Shown: one piece after another, positions 1 through 8,500 of the stretch
Layout of the letters: each line of letters starts with the position of its first letter
How positions within the stretch are numbered: the first letter of the stretch is position 1
NCBI GenBank assembly: GCA_964639885.1
Contig: CAZXEH010000019.1
Location: 1 to 37,757, forward strand
Source of the DNA: JAGNLA01 sp964639885
Lineage (GTDB): Bacteria; Caldisericota; Caldisericia; JAAYUI01
Length of the DNA stretch: 37,757 bases
Direction: 5' to 3'
The notes under the pieces: model-generated
Databases searched by the model: none
Seen by the model: the letters and a program-made list of their open reading frames with translations, nothing else
Told to the model about the DNA's origin: nothing
Program-made: the position numbers and the translations under genes

Positions 1-527
1 CCCATGAGCCTTTCACGGGTTTTTGCAAGGCAGGCGATGATCAGTGAGAGCGTTGAAAACAAAGCCGATCCCAGGGCAACCGAGAACAGGATGCCCAGAA
101 TATGGAGTGGGTTGTAGCTGACCTGAACGCCAAGGATGATCGAGATGACGAATATCACGAACGCTTGGGAGAGCCCTCTGATGCTGGCAGAAATAGCTTT
201 TCCGAACACAAGCGCTTCGCGGGGAGCAGGCGAAACCAAATATTTTTGAGTGATGCCAAGGTCCCTTTCCCAAATGACAGTAATCCCGTAGAAGATGGCC
301 ACAAAAAGCACACTTTGGGAAAGAATTCCTGGTGCAATGTAATCTTTGTAGGGTATTGAACCGGTGTTGATGGCTCTCGTTCTGCCAAGCACCTGACCGA
401 AAACCAGCATCCACAGCAATGGCTGAACTGCCCTTGTGATCAGCTCAGAATAATCGTGGCGGAGCTTGAGCACTTCCACTTCGGCGATGACAAATGATTT
501 GTTGATAAAGTTAGCTACAGCGTTCAT
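1..527 (-). CDS. ABC-2 type transporter permease (3' end beyond window)
   Basis: Membrane subunit of an ABC exporter, partner of the ATPase encoded just upstream. Translating the minus strand from the ATG at 527 gives an open frame of 175 codons that runs off the window edge, so the C-terminal part is missing. The protein starts MNAVANFINKSF, has a first membrane segment around LLWMLVFGQVLG, the ABC-2 typical stretch YKDYIAPGILSQSVLF, a cytoplasmic loop containing WERDLGITQKYLVSPAPR, and further hydrophobic segments (AFVIFVISIILG, ILGILFSVALGSALFSTL). This layout matches the ABC-2/DrrB family. The start codon overlaps the ATPase stop as ATGA, indicating coupled translation. The transported substrate cannot be read from the sequence; DrrAB-type pairs export drugs, lipids or polysaccharides. 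Confidence 0.88.
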   Translation of the reverse strand, partial: MNAVANFINKSFVIAEVEVLKLRHDYSELITRAVQPLLWMLVFGQVLGRTRAINTGSIPYKDYIAPGILSQSVLFVAIFYGITVIWERDLGITQKYLVSPAPREALVFGKAISASIRGLSQAFVIFVISIILGVQVSYNPLHILGILFSVALGSALFSTLSLIIACLAKTRERLM

Positions 528-1324
528 CCCAACCTCTTTGCCGTTCTGCGTGTTCTCTTTATGTCCCTGAAGCCTGACGATTCGTCAAGCTCTGATCTCG
601 TGAAGTGAACAAACACGTCGTCGAGGGTAGCGTTTTCGATGTCAAGTTTGCTCTTGAGATCAGAAGGAGTGCCGATGATTGAAATCTTGCCCCTGCTCAT
701 GATGGCGACTCTGTCGCAAAGCTTGTCCGCCTCTTCCATATAATGCGTTGTGAGGAGGATTGTGGCTCCATATTCAGCTTTTAGGGTCTGGATGTGTTCC
801 CAGATGTGCATTCTGGCAATTGGGTCAAGACCAACCGAAGGTTCGTCCAGAAAGAGAATTGACGGCTTGTTAAGCAGCGACTGTGCAATTTCAAGCTTTC
901 TGACCATTCCACCTGAGTAGTTGCTCACAAGTTTGTTTCTGGATTCGGTCAGCCCCATTCTTTCAAGCGACTCTTCGACCAACTGTTTCCTGGTCTTCGG
1001 ATCAACATCGTAGAGCTTTGCGAAGATGTTCATGTTCTCGTAACCGGTCAGGTTCGGCTCAGTTGAAATCATCTGCGGGACGTATCCGATGGTTCTTCTC
1101 ACTTGGATCGGACTCTGCAAGATGTCATAGCCGCCAACCATTGCAGTGCCCGATGTAGGCTTGAGCAGAGTGATGAGCATCTTGATCGTTGTTGTTTTTC
1201 CAGCGCCGTTTGGACCGAGAAGACCAAATATTTCGCCTTTTCCGATGGTGAAACCGATGTGGTCTACAGCCGTTAGATCCTTGAATTGTTTCGTCAGTAA
1301 CTTCGTTTCTATAACTGTCTGCAT
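524..1324 (-). CDS. ABC transporter ATP-binding protein (DrrA/CcmA-like)
   Basis: Cytoplasmic ATPase that powers the ABC-2 permease encoded next to it. The 266-residue protein has Walker A GPNGAGKT (37-44), the signature NYSGGM (135-140), Walker B ILFLDEP with D160 and E161, and the switch histidine at 194 (LLTTHYMEEAD). Length and motifs fit the DrrA-type family, which carries a C-terminal extension after the nucleotide-binding domain. The ATG at 1324 has an AGGAG ribosome binding site about 5 nt upstream. An intrinsic terminator of the preceding lipoprotein gene lies only about 12 nt before this start, so expression needs read-through or a promoter embedded there. The substrate is unknown. 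Confidence 0.93.
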   Translation of the reverse strand: MQTVIETKLLTKQFKDLTAVDHIGFTIGKGEIFGLLGPNGAGKTTTIKMLITLLKPTSGTAMVGGYDILQSPIQVRRTIGYVPQMISTEPNLTGYENMNIFAKLYDVDPKTRKQLVEESLERMGLTESRNKLVSNYSGGMVRKLEIAQSLLNKPSILFLDEPSVGLDPIARMHIWEHIQTLKAEYGATILLTTHYMEEADKLCDRVAIMSRGKISIIGTPSDLKSKLDIENATLDDVFVHFTRSELDESSGFRDIKRTRRTAKRLG

Positions 1325-1335
1325 GCAGCTCCTAT

Positions 1336-1363
1336 AAAAAGGCCTCCCGACAAGGGAGGCCTT
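1336..1363 (-). terminator. Rho-independent terminator after the lipoprotein gene
   Basis: A perfect 10-bp stem (1339-1348 with 1354-1363, arm AAGGCCTCCC) has a 5-nt loop and is followed on the minus strand by a T run. It sits 10 bases after the stop of the lipoprotein gene and directly before the ribosome binding site of the ABC ATPase. Confidence 0.9.
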
Positions 1364-1372
1364 GAATGGTGA

Positions 1373-2407
1373 TTACGGTTGTTTGGGGGGTATTGGTTTC
1401 GGGGATGTGCCTGGAGTCATTTCAGGCATCGGAGCCTCTTTGATGTTTTTTGGAAGTTCAATCGGTGCGACTTTTCCAACCTGGCTTATGACAAGGTCAG
1501 TTTTGTCACCTGCACCGCCTACAAGCAGTCTGCCTGAGAATTTCATAACGTAATCTTTGAACTCCCCGCTTGTCGGGACGAGGATTTCTCCATCAACGAG
1601 GTTTGTGTTGTCGTCCTCACCAACCAGGTAGTAACGCTTCATTTCGCCATACTCGCCTTTGGTTGTTCCGATGTAGTTAAGGCTTGATTTCTTGTCTGCA
1701 AGCATTTTTGCAATCAGGTCAATGTTGTATCTTACAACTCCATCAAACACACCTAGGTATTTATTGTTTGGGTCAACTGGAGGAAGTGGGCTAGATATCC
1801 AGCCGGATTTACCTGTATTGACTATAATTTTGTCTTTGGTGATATAAACATCAGGCGATGGCATGTTTGGATCTCTTGCTAAGCCCGGTATAGTGTTTTC
1901 CATCTTTACAGTACCGTTGTAGTACTTAAACAGCCTGCTGTTTGAGCCACCAAAAACTTGTGAACCTGTATTTACTGCAACAATACAGTTATCAAAACCA
2001 TCAAATTTCTTGAAAACTGGTCTATCCTTCACAGGTGTTCCTGGAAGCGGAGGTGCTTCAATGATTTTCCCTGAGTCCGGGTCCTTTACAACTTTGTTGT
2101 CTTTTTCAAGAAGGATTTCCTCGATTGTGTTGTCACCTTCCTTGATTTCGTATCCACCAAACTCGAAGGGCTTGTATCCATCGGCACTGATGAGGATCGA
2201 AACCCTTCCTGCTGGGAGCTTTTCAAACTTGAACTCGCCGTTTCTGTCGGTTTTTATTTCAGTATCACCAATTTTTACAATTGCTGATTCAATCGGAGCT
2301 TTTTTTGAGCTTTCCTTGATTGCGCCCTTTAGCGTTGAAGTTCCGCCACCGCCTCCGCAAGATGCAAGCAGGATCAGAGCGATGACTGCGATGATTGTTT
2401 TTTTCAA
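1373..2407 (-). CDS. Lipoprotein with carboxypeptidase regulatory-like domain
   Basis: Predicted exported lipoprotein of 344 residues. The signal peptide ends in the lipobox LLASC, followed by a glycine run. Residues about 24-100 look like a carboxypeptidase-regulatory or PEGA-like beta sandwich (TLKGAIKESSKKAPIESA, then FKFEKLPAGRVSILISADGY), a fold usual in surface proteins. The remaining about 230 residues have no fold I recognise and end in a proline-rich tail (EAPMPEMTPGTSPKPIPP). The start is TTG: an AGGAGGT site at 2414-2420 lies 6 nt upstream and overlaps the rpe stop codon, so the two genes are coupled. It is the last gene before a strong terminator. The function is unknown; it may be a cell-envelope structural or binding protein. 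Confidence 0.85.
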   Translation of the reverse strand: MKKTIIAVIALILLASCGGGGGTSTLKGAIKESSKKAPIESAIVKIGDTEIKTDRNGEFKFEKLPAGRVSILISADGYKPFEFGGYEIKEGDNTIEEILLEKDNKVVKDPDSGKIIEAPPLPGTPVKDRPVFKKFDGFDNCIVAVNTGSQVFGGSNSRLFKYYNGTVKMENTIPGLARDPNMPSPDVYITKDKIIVNTGKSGWISSPLPPVDPNNKYLGVFDGVVRYNIDLIAKMLADKKSSLNYIGTTKGEYGEMKRYYLVGEDDNTNLVDGEILVPTSGEFKDYVMKFSGRLLVGGAGDKTDLVISQVGKVAPIELPKNIKEAPMPEMTPGTSPKPIPPKQP

Positions 2408-2418
2408 ATTACTACCTC

Positions 2419-3048
2419 CTATAGATTTCTGACAGAATCGCTGAAAGCTTTTCTGTCCTCGGCCTTGAAAAAGCTGGCTCCTGAAACAAGGATGTTTGCT
2501 CCTGCAGAGACGACATCCTTTGCATTTACTGCGTTTATTCCTCCATCAATTTCAAGAAGGAATGTGCCAAACTTTCTAATCTCCCTGATTTTTCCAAGCG
2601 TTTCAGGGATGAAGCTCTGGCCGTATTTTCCAGGGTATACCGACATGACCGTCAGGATATCGATTGATTTCGCATAGGGCAGAAGAGTTGAGGGTGGTGT
2701 CTGTGGTGAAATTGCAAGCCCTGCAAGCAGACCTTTTGACTTTACATGCTCCAACATACCCTTGTGATCAACATCGACTTCTACATGCCAAACAATCGAT
2801 TTTGAGCCAAGGTTCACCAGTCTGTCCAGATAGTCGTGTGGGTTTGTGACCATCAGGTGTGAATAACAAGGGATAGTGCTGGTTTTTATCACTGTTGCGC
2901 ACAAATCCATTCCTAAAGCGAGGTTTGGCACAAAATGACCATCCATAATGTCGAGGTGGACAATATCGGAATGCTGACAGACAGATTCGAGTTCTTTGCC
3001 AAGATTTAGAATGTTGGCTGCAAGTATCGAAGGTGATAGTTTCGTCAT
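2419..3048 (-). CDS. rpe: Ribulose-phosphate 3-epimerase
   Basis: Interconverts D-ribulose 5-phosphate and D-xylulose 5-phosphate in the pentose phosphate pathway, as a metal-dependent TIM barrel in the cytoplasm. The 209 residues are slightly short but complete. They start TKLSPSILAAN and carry HLDIMDGHFVPN (H31, D33), SHLMV (H64) and EIDGGIN (D168), followed by GANILVSGASFF for phosphate binding. Two family motifs deviate: the usual DVHLM reads YSHLM, and the usual NPGFGGQ loop reads YPGKYGQ. Catalytic metal ligands and aspartates are still present. The start overlaps the stop of the PASTA lipoprotein gene as ATGA. In Firmicutes rpe often follows the PASTA kinase gene, so this context is a partial echo of that order. 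Confidence 0.95.
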   Translation of the reverse strand: MTKLSPSILAANILNLGKELESVCQHSDIVHLDIMDGHFVPNLALGMDLCATVIKTSTIPCYSHLMVTNPHDYLDRLVNLGSKSIVWHVEVDVDHKGMLEHVKSKGLLAGLAISPQTPPSTLLPYAKSIDILTVMSVYPGKYGQSFIPETLGKIREIRKFGTFLLEIDGGINAVNAKDVVSAGANILVSGASFFKAEDRKAFSDSVRNL

Positions 3049-3740
3049 GGGGCGTTGTAGAAGATGAAGATCGGACTGGATGGATCGAGCATCATTCCAG
3101 GTTCGGGATCCTGCCTGACGACACCATTAAATGGAACGTATCTGGCAGATGTTTTCTTCGTAACAATATTTTTGGCGTCAAACCCTTCATCTATAATCTT
3201 TGAGACGGCTTCCTCATAGTTCATACCGATTACATCCGGAATCTTTATCATGTATCCGAGTGAAACTGTGAGCATGATCGGAGTATTTTGATCAACAGTT
3301 GAACCTGGTGCCGGGAACTGGTCAATCACTATGCCGGTATCAGTCGATTTGCTGTAAATTTCATCGATCCCGCCGATTGAAAGACCGTTTTCAAGAATAT
3401 GTTTCTGAACTTCGCCAAACCTCATCCCGGAGTAGTTTTTTAAAACAGTGTTTTTTCTACCCTTTGAAATGGTGACAAACACTTCACGGGACATTTTAAT
3501 AAGGGTGTTTGGCGATGGTTCCTGGGATATGATCGAGTTTTTTGCCACAATGTCGGATGCAATCTTTTCTACTACGACGAGTTCGAGACCTCGCTCTTCG
3601 GTGATGACCTTCGCGGCATCATAACTCATGTTTACGAGTCTTGGAGCCTCAACCATCGTTTCGTTGATGTAGTCGCAACCGGCAGAAAACATTATGCCGA
3701 CTCCAACAAGGATGAATATCAGTTTTTTCATCATCGGCAA
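3045..3740 (-). CDS. Lipoprotein with three PASTA domains, no kinase
   Basis: Extracytoplasmic protein of 231 residues made of a lipoprotein signal (MKKLIFILVG, lipobox FSAGC) and three PASTA repeats covering about residues 34-98, 99-163 and 164-231. Each shows a conserved pattern: a VIGMNYEEA-like start, then a QDPEPG-like proline/glycine turn, then a final strand. PASTA domains elsewhere bind muropeptides or beta-lactams on kinases and penicillin-binding proteins. Here no kinase, transpeptidase or other catalytic domain is present. A TTG at 3740 has GAGGGG at 6 nt and is the best-spaced start; ATGs at 3734 and 3731 are alternatives. The gene begins 10 nt after uvrC and overlaps rpe by 4 nt. 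It is probably an envelope muropeptide-binding protein. Confidence 0.88.
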   Translation of the reverse strand: MPMMKKLIFILVGVGIMFSAGCDYINETMVEAPRLVNMSYDAAKVITEERGLELVVVEKIASDIVAKNSIISQEPSPNTLIKMSREVFVTISKGRKNTVLKNYSGMRFGEVQKHILENGLSIGGIDEIYSKSTDTGIVIDQFPAPGSTVDQNTPIMLTVSLGYMIKIPDVIGMNYEEAVSKIIDEGFDAKNIVTKKTSARYVPFNGVVRQDPEPGMMLDPSSPIFIFYNAP

Positions 3741-3750
3741 GTATATCCCC

Positions 3751-5397
3751 TCATCTCTTCATATCAAGCCCGGATTGTTTTCGGTGCTGAATCCTGAAAT
3801 GTTTGCCACCAAATCGGTGGGCTTCGTCCCTGACGTGCATGAGAAGCCTGAGAGCAAGTGAATCTTTTGAGAGTCGTATTGGTTCCTGACCTTCCCTGAT
3901 CACCAGCTCCTCCTCCTTTGCCAGTCCCGCGATCTCCACGTCGATTCCTTTGAAGACATCCAGTGCGACGTTGAGTTGGCCGATACCGCCATCAATTAGC
4001 AGCATGTCCGGTTTTAAACCGAATTCCTCATCGTCCCAGTGCGACCGCCTCCGTTCCAGAGTTTCACGCATCATGGCGTAATCATCGGGAGTGTCTTTCG
4101 TTTTTATTTTGTATATCCTGTAATACTTTTTGAAAGGCTTGCCATCCTTGAAAACCACTTGCGCACCTACGGCTGCCTTGCCCTGAGTGTTTGCAATATC
4201 ATATCCTTCTATGATCAGAGGAATTTTCTTCAGTCCCAGGAATTCCTGAAGTTGAATGGCAGCATTCTGTCCAAGGGCAAGCTGCTGTCTTCTGAGGAAT
4301 TCGGCAAGATGATGCTTGGCGTTCGTCAGAGCCATGTTTATCAGCTCAACCTTGTCGCCTCGTTTTGGCTGGATGATCTTGATCGGTTCCTTCAGCTGCC
4401 TGCCTTCGTTGATGAATTCAGTCAATTCCTTCTCATTTGTTGGTTTGACCGAAACAATGATTTCATCTGGAAGATCAACGTCCTGGTGCGATCCGTAAAC
4501 ATTTTGCATTACAGCGCCAAGGAATTCTGCCGATGAGCTGAGTTCATCCGATCCGGCAAACATGTGCATGTCGAGGATGAGCCTCCCCCCTCTGACCTTG
4601 AGGAATTCAACGCAAGCCTCGCCCTTGTCTGAATGAACTGCGAAAATGTCTCTGTCAACCGGTTGTGTGGAAACCACACGCTGTTTTGAAACGATTGCAG
4701 AGAGGTGTTTGATGCATTCCCGATATCTTGCAGCTTCTTCAAACCTTAGCTGGGATGAGGCATCCTGCATTTTTTTCGTCAGGGCATCCTCAAGTTTCTT
4801 GTACTTACCCGAGAGGAGCAGGAGCAGATCAGAAACCGATGCATTGTATTCTTCCTGGGTCACACAACCGGCACAGGGAGCAGGGCAGATGCCTATGTGG
4901 TAATCAAGGCACGGTCGTGATTTTTCTTCAGGCAGCTTCATTGTGCATGTTCTTATTGGGAAAAACTGCCGGATTGTTTTCATGTTTACTGTAACAGAAC
5001 CACCTTTTGTGTATGGCCCGAAGTAATGAGCGTTTCCATCGAGGATTCGCCTGATTTTTTGAAGTTTTGGAAACGGCTCCTTTGTGATGGCCAGGAAGCT
5101 GTATTCCTTGTCGTCCTTCAGGAGGATGTTGTAATGGGGCATCAACTCCTTGATGAGGACGTTTTCAAGAATCAGTGCTTCGTGTGCAGACTCGGTGACG
5201 ATGAAGTCCATGTCAACTGCATGGCTCATCATGGCCTTGACCTTTGGCTCAAGCTGGTCGGTCAGAAGGTATGACGAAACCCTGTCGACAAGGGACTTGG
5301 CCTTGCCAACGTAGATGACCCGTCCTTCAGAGTTGAAGAATTTATAAACACCTGGCTTGTGCGGGAGATGCCTGACTTTGTCAGCTAGCTGATTCAT
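3751..5397 (-). CDS. uvrC: UvrABC system protein C lacking the C-terminal HhH domain
   Basis: Nuclease subunit of bacterial nucleotide excision repair; it makes both incisions beside the lesion. The 548 residues contain the GIY-YIG domain (GVYKF at 16-20, VIYVGKA), four cysteines at 151, 163, 171 and 175 with the spacing of the UvrC iron-sulfur cluster, a UVR motif (about 200-235), and the RNase H-like 5' nuclease (EGYDIANTQG, LLIDGGIGQLN, RDEAHRF with H527). The protein stops 21 residues after that histidine, whereas typical UvrC continues with a tandem helix-hairpin-helix domain of about 50-60 residues. The next gene starts 10 nt later and encodes something else, so the domain is absent and not split off. 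The 5' end overlaps the winged-helix gene by 17 nt. Confidence 0.95.
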   Translation of the reverse strand: MNQLADKVRHLPHKPGVYKFFNSEGRVIYVGKAKSLVDRVSSYLLTDQLEPKVKAMMSHAVDMDFIVTESAHEALILENVLIKELMPHYNILLKDDKEYSFLAITKEPFPKLQKIRRILDGNAHYFGPYTKGGSVTVNMKTIRQFFPIRTCTMKLPEEKSRPCLDYHIGICPAPCAGCVTQEEYNASVSDLLLLLSGKYKKLEDALTKKMQDASSQLRFEEAARYRECIKHLSAIVSKQRVVSTQPVDRDIFAVHSDKGEACVEFLKVRGGRLILDMHMFAGSDELSSSAEFLGAVMQNVYGSHQDVDLPDEIIVSVKPTNEKELTEFINEGRQLKEPIKIIQPKRGDKVELINMALTNAKHHLAEFLRRQQLALGQNAAIQLQEFLGLKKIPLIIEGYDIANTQGKAAVGAQVVFKDGKPFKKYYRIYKIKTKDTPDDYAMMRETLERRRSHWDDEEFGLKPDMLLIDGGIGQLNVALDVFKGIDVEIAGLAKEEELVIREGQEPIRLSKDSLALRLLMHVRDEAHRFGGKHFRIQHRKQSGLDMKR

Positions 5398-5599
5398 CCA
5401 CCCACCAGTACCAGGTTTTGTTTTTGAACTCGGATTTTATGAACCCCTGTGATCGCAGGGATGGAAGGAAGCTTGCTGCAGCATCTTTACAGTTGATGCC
5501 CTGTTTTTTTATCTCTTCCTCGATCTCGGATGTACTCATCTTACCTCGACCCATGAGGATGTCCATTACAAATTCGGCTTCTTCCGGTACTTTATTCAT
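5381..5599 (-). CDS. Small winged-helix DNA-binding-like protein
   Basis: A 72-residue protein whose pattern (EEAEFVMDILMGRGKMST, then helices, then SLRSQGFIKSEFKNKTWYWW) fits a winged helix-turn-helix fold: a helix, a recognition helix and a beta wing rich in aromatics. I chose the ATG at 5599 because GAGG lies 7 nt upstream; a GTG at 5605 is in frame but too close to that site. It overlaps the stop of the giant peptidase gene by 8 nt and the uvrC start by 17 nt, so it is expressed between them. No specific family is recognised. It could be a transcription regulator or a DNA-binding helper of UvrC; the latter is inference from overlap alone. Confidence 0.7.
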   Translation of the reverse strand: MNKVPEEAEFVMDILMGRGKMSTSEIEEEIKKQGINCKDAAASFLPSLRSQGFIKSEFKNKTWYWWVDESAS

Positions 5600-8500
5600 T
5601 TCCACGCCTCAACACGATTGTCGTGTTTGAATCTTTCATGTCAAATTCCACATCTAAAATGAACGTAATGCTGTCGGTGTCAACAAAGACATGACCATTC
5701 TCAATGATTATCGCTTTATCAGTCTTGGCAACCAACGGGCCAAGTGAAATATCCTGGCTTCCGTTGATGTAGTTGATGTCCCAGTTTTCAAAAACGGACT
5801 TTGCCCTCTTTCTGTCTGGGAAAATCTTTGTTGTTCCTCCAAGCATGGACATGACAACGTCAACAGCGACGAAGTATTTACCTTCGCGGTAGATTGACGG
5901 TGTGTTGATGTTGGTTTTTCTGCCATTGTAGGTTGTTTCACCGGTTTCAGTGCTGATGTTGAATTCAATGGGCATGTAGTCGGTCATTGGGTTGTACTGG
6001 ATTGGGATTGTGAGGTTGCCGGCGTTTGAAGTGATGGTTACCGTTCCGGCTTCCGGCGTGTTTGGTGGTGTTGCTCCCGAGTATACAAAATCTATCTTTG
6101 TCTGGCCAAGGGTTTTGAAGCTGTCAGTAACTGGCTTGATGTACGGCAGGCTGACTGTTACCTTGCCATTGAGTTCGCCAACACCGGCATTCTTGATCTG
6201 GATGGATGGAATCTTTGAGGTTTCCTCAATGCCAAGCAGCCTTCTGACTGTGAATTCGAGATTGCGATGGCCTATTTCCCAGAAGCCGACCTTTGTGAAG
6301 GCCCACTTCTTGTCTTTTGTGATTACAACGACCCTTGGGATTGATGAGCCTTTGTAAAGCTCGAATGCCCTGGTGCCTTTGAGGTTGTCGTACATCATTG
6401 GGTATGTGATTGCGTCCAGACCGAGTTTTTTGAGGCCACCCCTTATTCTGGCATCATCTTCCAGTACCGAGGCGACATAGTCATCATCAACTGGATTGGC
6501 ATCGCTTATGATTCCGTAGAAGGCCAGACCTTTGTCCTTATAGTCCCTGTACATCTTTTCCATGTATGGCATGCCTGACTTGCATGGAGGGCACCATGTT
6601 GCCCAGAAATCGATTACGAGAACCTTCGTTTCCTTGCGTGCAAGGATATCGCTGAGGCTGGTTTTTTTGTTGGCAGACATTGGGTAGTTGGTCAGTTCAA
6701 AATCTGGTGCAGGAGGATAGCCGCCGACCGGCTGGATGTAGTTGTTGAACATCATCGGGCTTGTGTCCAGAGAGAGGATCGGGCCTGTGGCCATGGCTTT
6801 GAGGCTTGGGGCAATGAGGCAGATTGTGTCATCAAACCTGTACATTTTTCCACCGATGAGGTCAGTGACGAGTTTTGCAGGGCCAAAAAGGATTCCCTTG
6901 TCAATTGTGATTGGTTCTCCGAGATCAAAAGCTGTTGCACCAACAAAAACCTTTGACTGTCCGGGTGTAACAAGGATTTCTTTCTCACCGGCAACAATTG
7001 TGAATTTTCCGTCAAATGACGGCTGGATTTGACCGCCAATCTCGTTGACGATTTCGCTGATGGCGCAGACTGGGTTTTCACCGGCTTTGCAGGCTTGTGG
7101 AACTTTTCTCCAGACCTTGCCAAACCTCATCATGTCCGAACCTTCCGAAAACGATGTGAACACCGAGAATTTTGGCAGCTTCCACATTCTGGCCTGGATT
7201 GTTGTCTGGTTGCTGTTTCCAAGCAGCGTAAGATTGGCTTTTTTGAACGCCGGAAGATTTTCTTCGGCTGAGAGTACACTTGTCTGGAAGCTGACCGCAA
7301 CTGTTGCAGGGCAGGATTTGAATTTTGGTTTGAGTACCGTGATTTCAGGATTTGCTGGTGTTATTGATCCCTCACCAGCTGCTCCGCCAGTATTTTTGAC
7401 CGAGATCGGCTGAATATCTGTCGGAAGCGATGCAGAGCCGGCGACAATTGAGGCTACAGCCTGTTCAAGGTATGGAATCTGGGAGCTGTCGAGTTCCGGA
7501 AGATCAAACAAAAGGTTTCCGGCTTCATCGACAATATAGAGCCTTGGAACGGCTTCACCGGCGAATTCATTGCACACAATTCCGTCGGGATCAAAAATGA
7601 TGGGGAGTGTTAGTCCGGCAATCGAGAGGCTTGAAAGTCCGTCAAGAATGCGGTTGTTTCCGGCAAAGAAAGCTTCGATTGCATAGTCGTTTGTGATTGA
7701 CGATGAGACGAGGGCGCAGGAGAGTCCGCTGTCCGAGTATCGTCTCTGGAGACTTTCGACGTATGGGATTACATTTTCCGACTCGCTGTTGCTGGCGATG
7801 AACAGAAAGAGTCTGTATTTGCCTGGAGCTTTGTCAAAATCATATGTTCCCGCTTTTTTGAGCGGGTATGTCGGTGATGCAAAGGATGTCATTCTTCTTG
7901 GTGTCTGATCCCAGATTAAATCGACGCTTTTTTTGTCAGCAACCAGGAAAGGCGGTTTGTCCTTTGGGATAGTCATTCGTACTGTCCCATCCGGCATTTC
8001 CGATATCTTCCAGTTGAAGGCGAGCGAGTAGACAGCAAGCGGAAGGGAGATGTCGGTTTCACTCGGGAAGAATTTGAACTTCCAGGCAACTTTGATTCCG
8101 TCAACCGAGAAATCACCGGTGATCGTGTTGAGACTGAGGATGTGGCCGGACGCCGTGACGGTAAGCATGCCAAAGGTATCGTCGTACAGGCTTGTTCCGC
8201 CGGCTGCTCCAGCGACTCTTGCTGCAGGGACGGAGACGAGATCCTGAAGCCTCTTGTAGGATTCAGGCTGTTTGTTGCCATTGATATGCCAGCTGCCATC
8301 GCTGTTTGACCTGAGAATGCTTGTGTCTGTCGGATAAATGCCCAGGTTCACCTTGACTGAATCGGCACCGGCATTGGTTTTTACTAAAAGAGTTGCGGTT
8401 TCTTCGGCGCCCTTCGGATTGAAGATTGGCGTGACGGTTACCTTGTCCTTCTGAACTTCAGCCTTCAGATTGCTTCCAAAGACATTAGTCTCAAGAATCT

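Noticed and set aside
13..414. Open frame of 133 codons on the minus strand
   Set aside because: It is a shadow frame. The ABC-2 permease reads in another minus-strand frame through the same bases, with membrane segments and a coupled start at 527.
4039..4536. Open frame of 165 codons on the plus strand opposite uvrC
   Set aside because: It lies entirely antisense to a well-supported uvrC with no ribosome binding site or recognisable domain.
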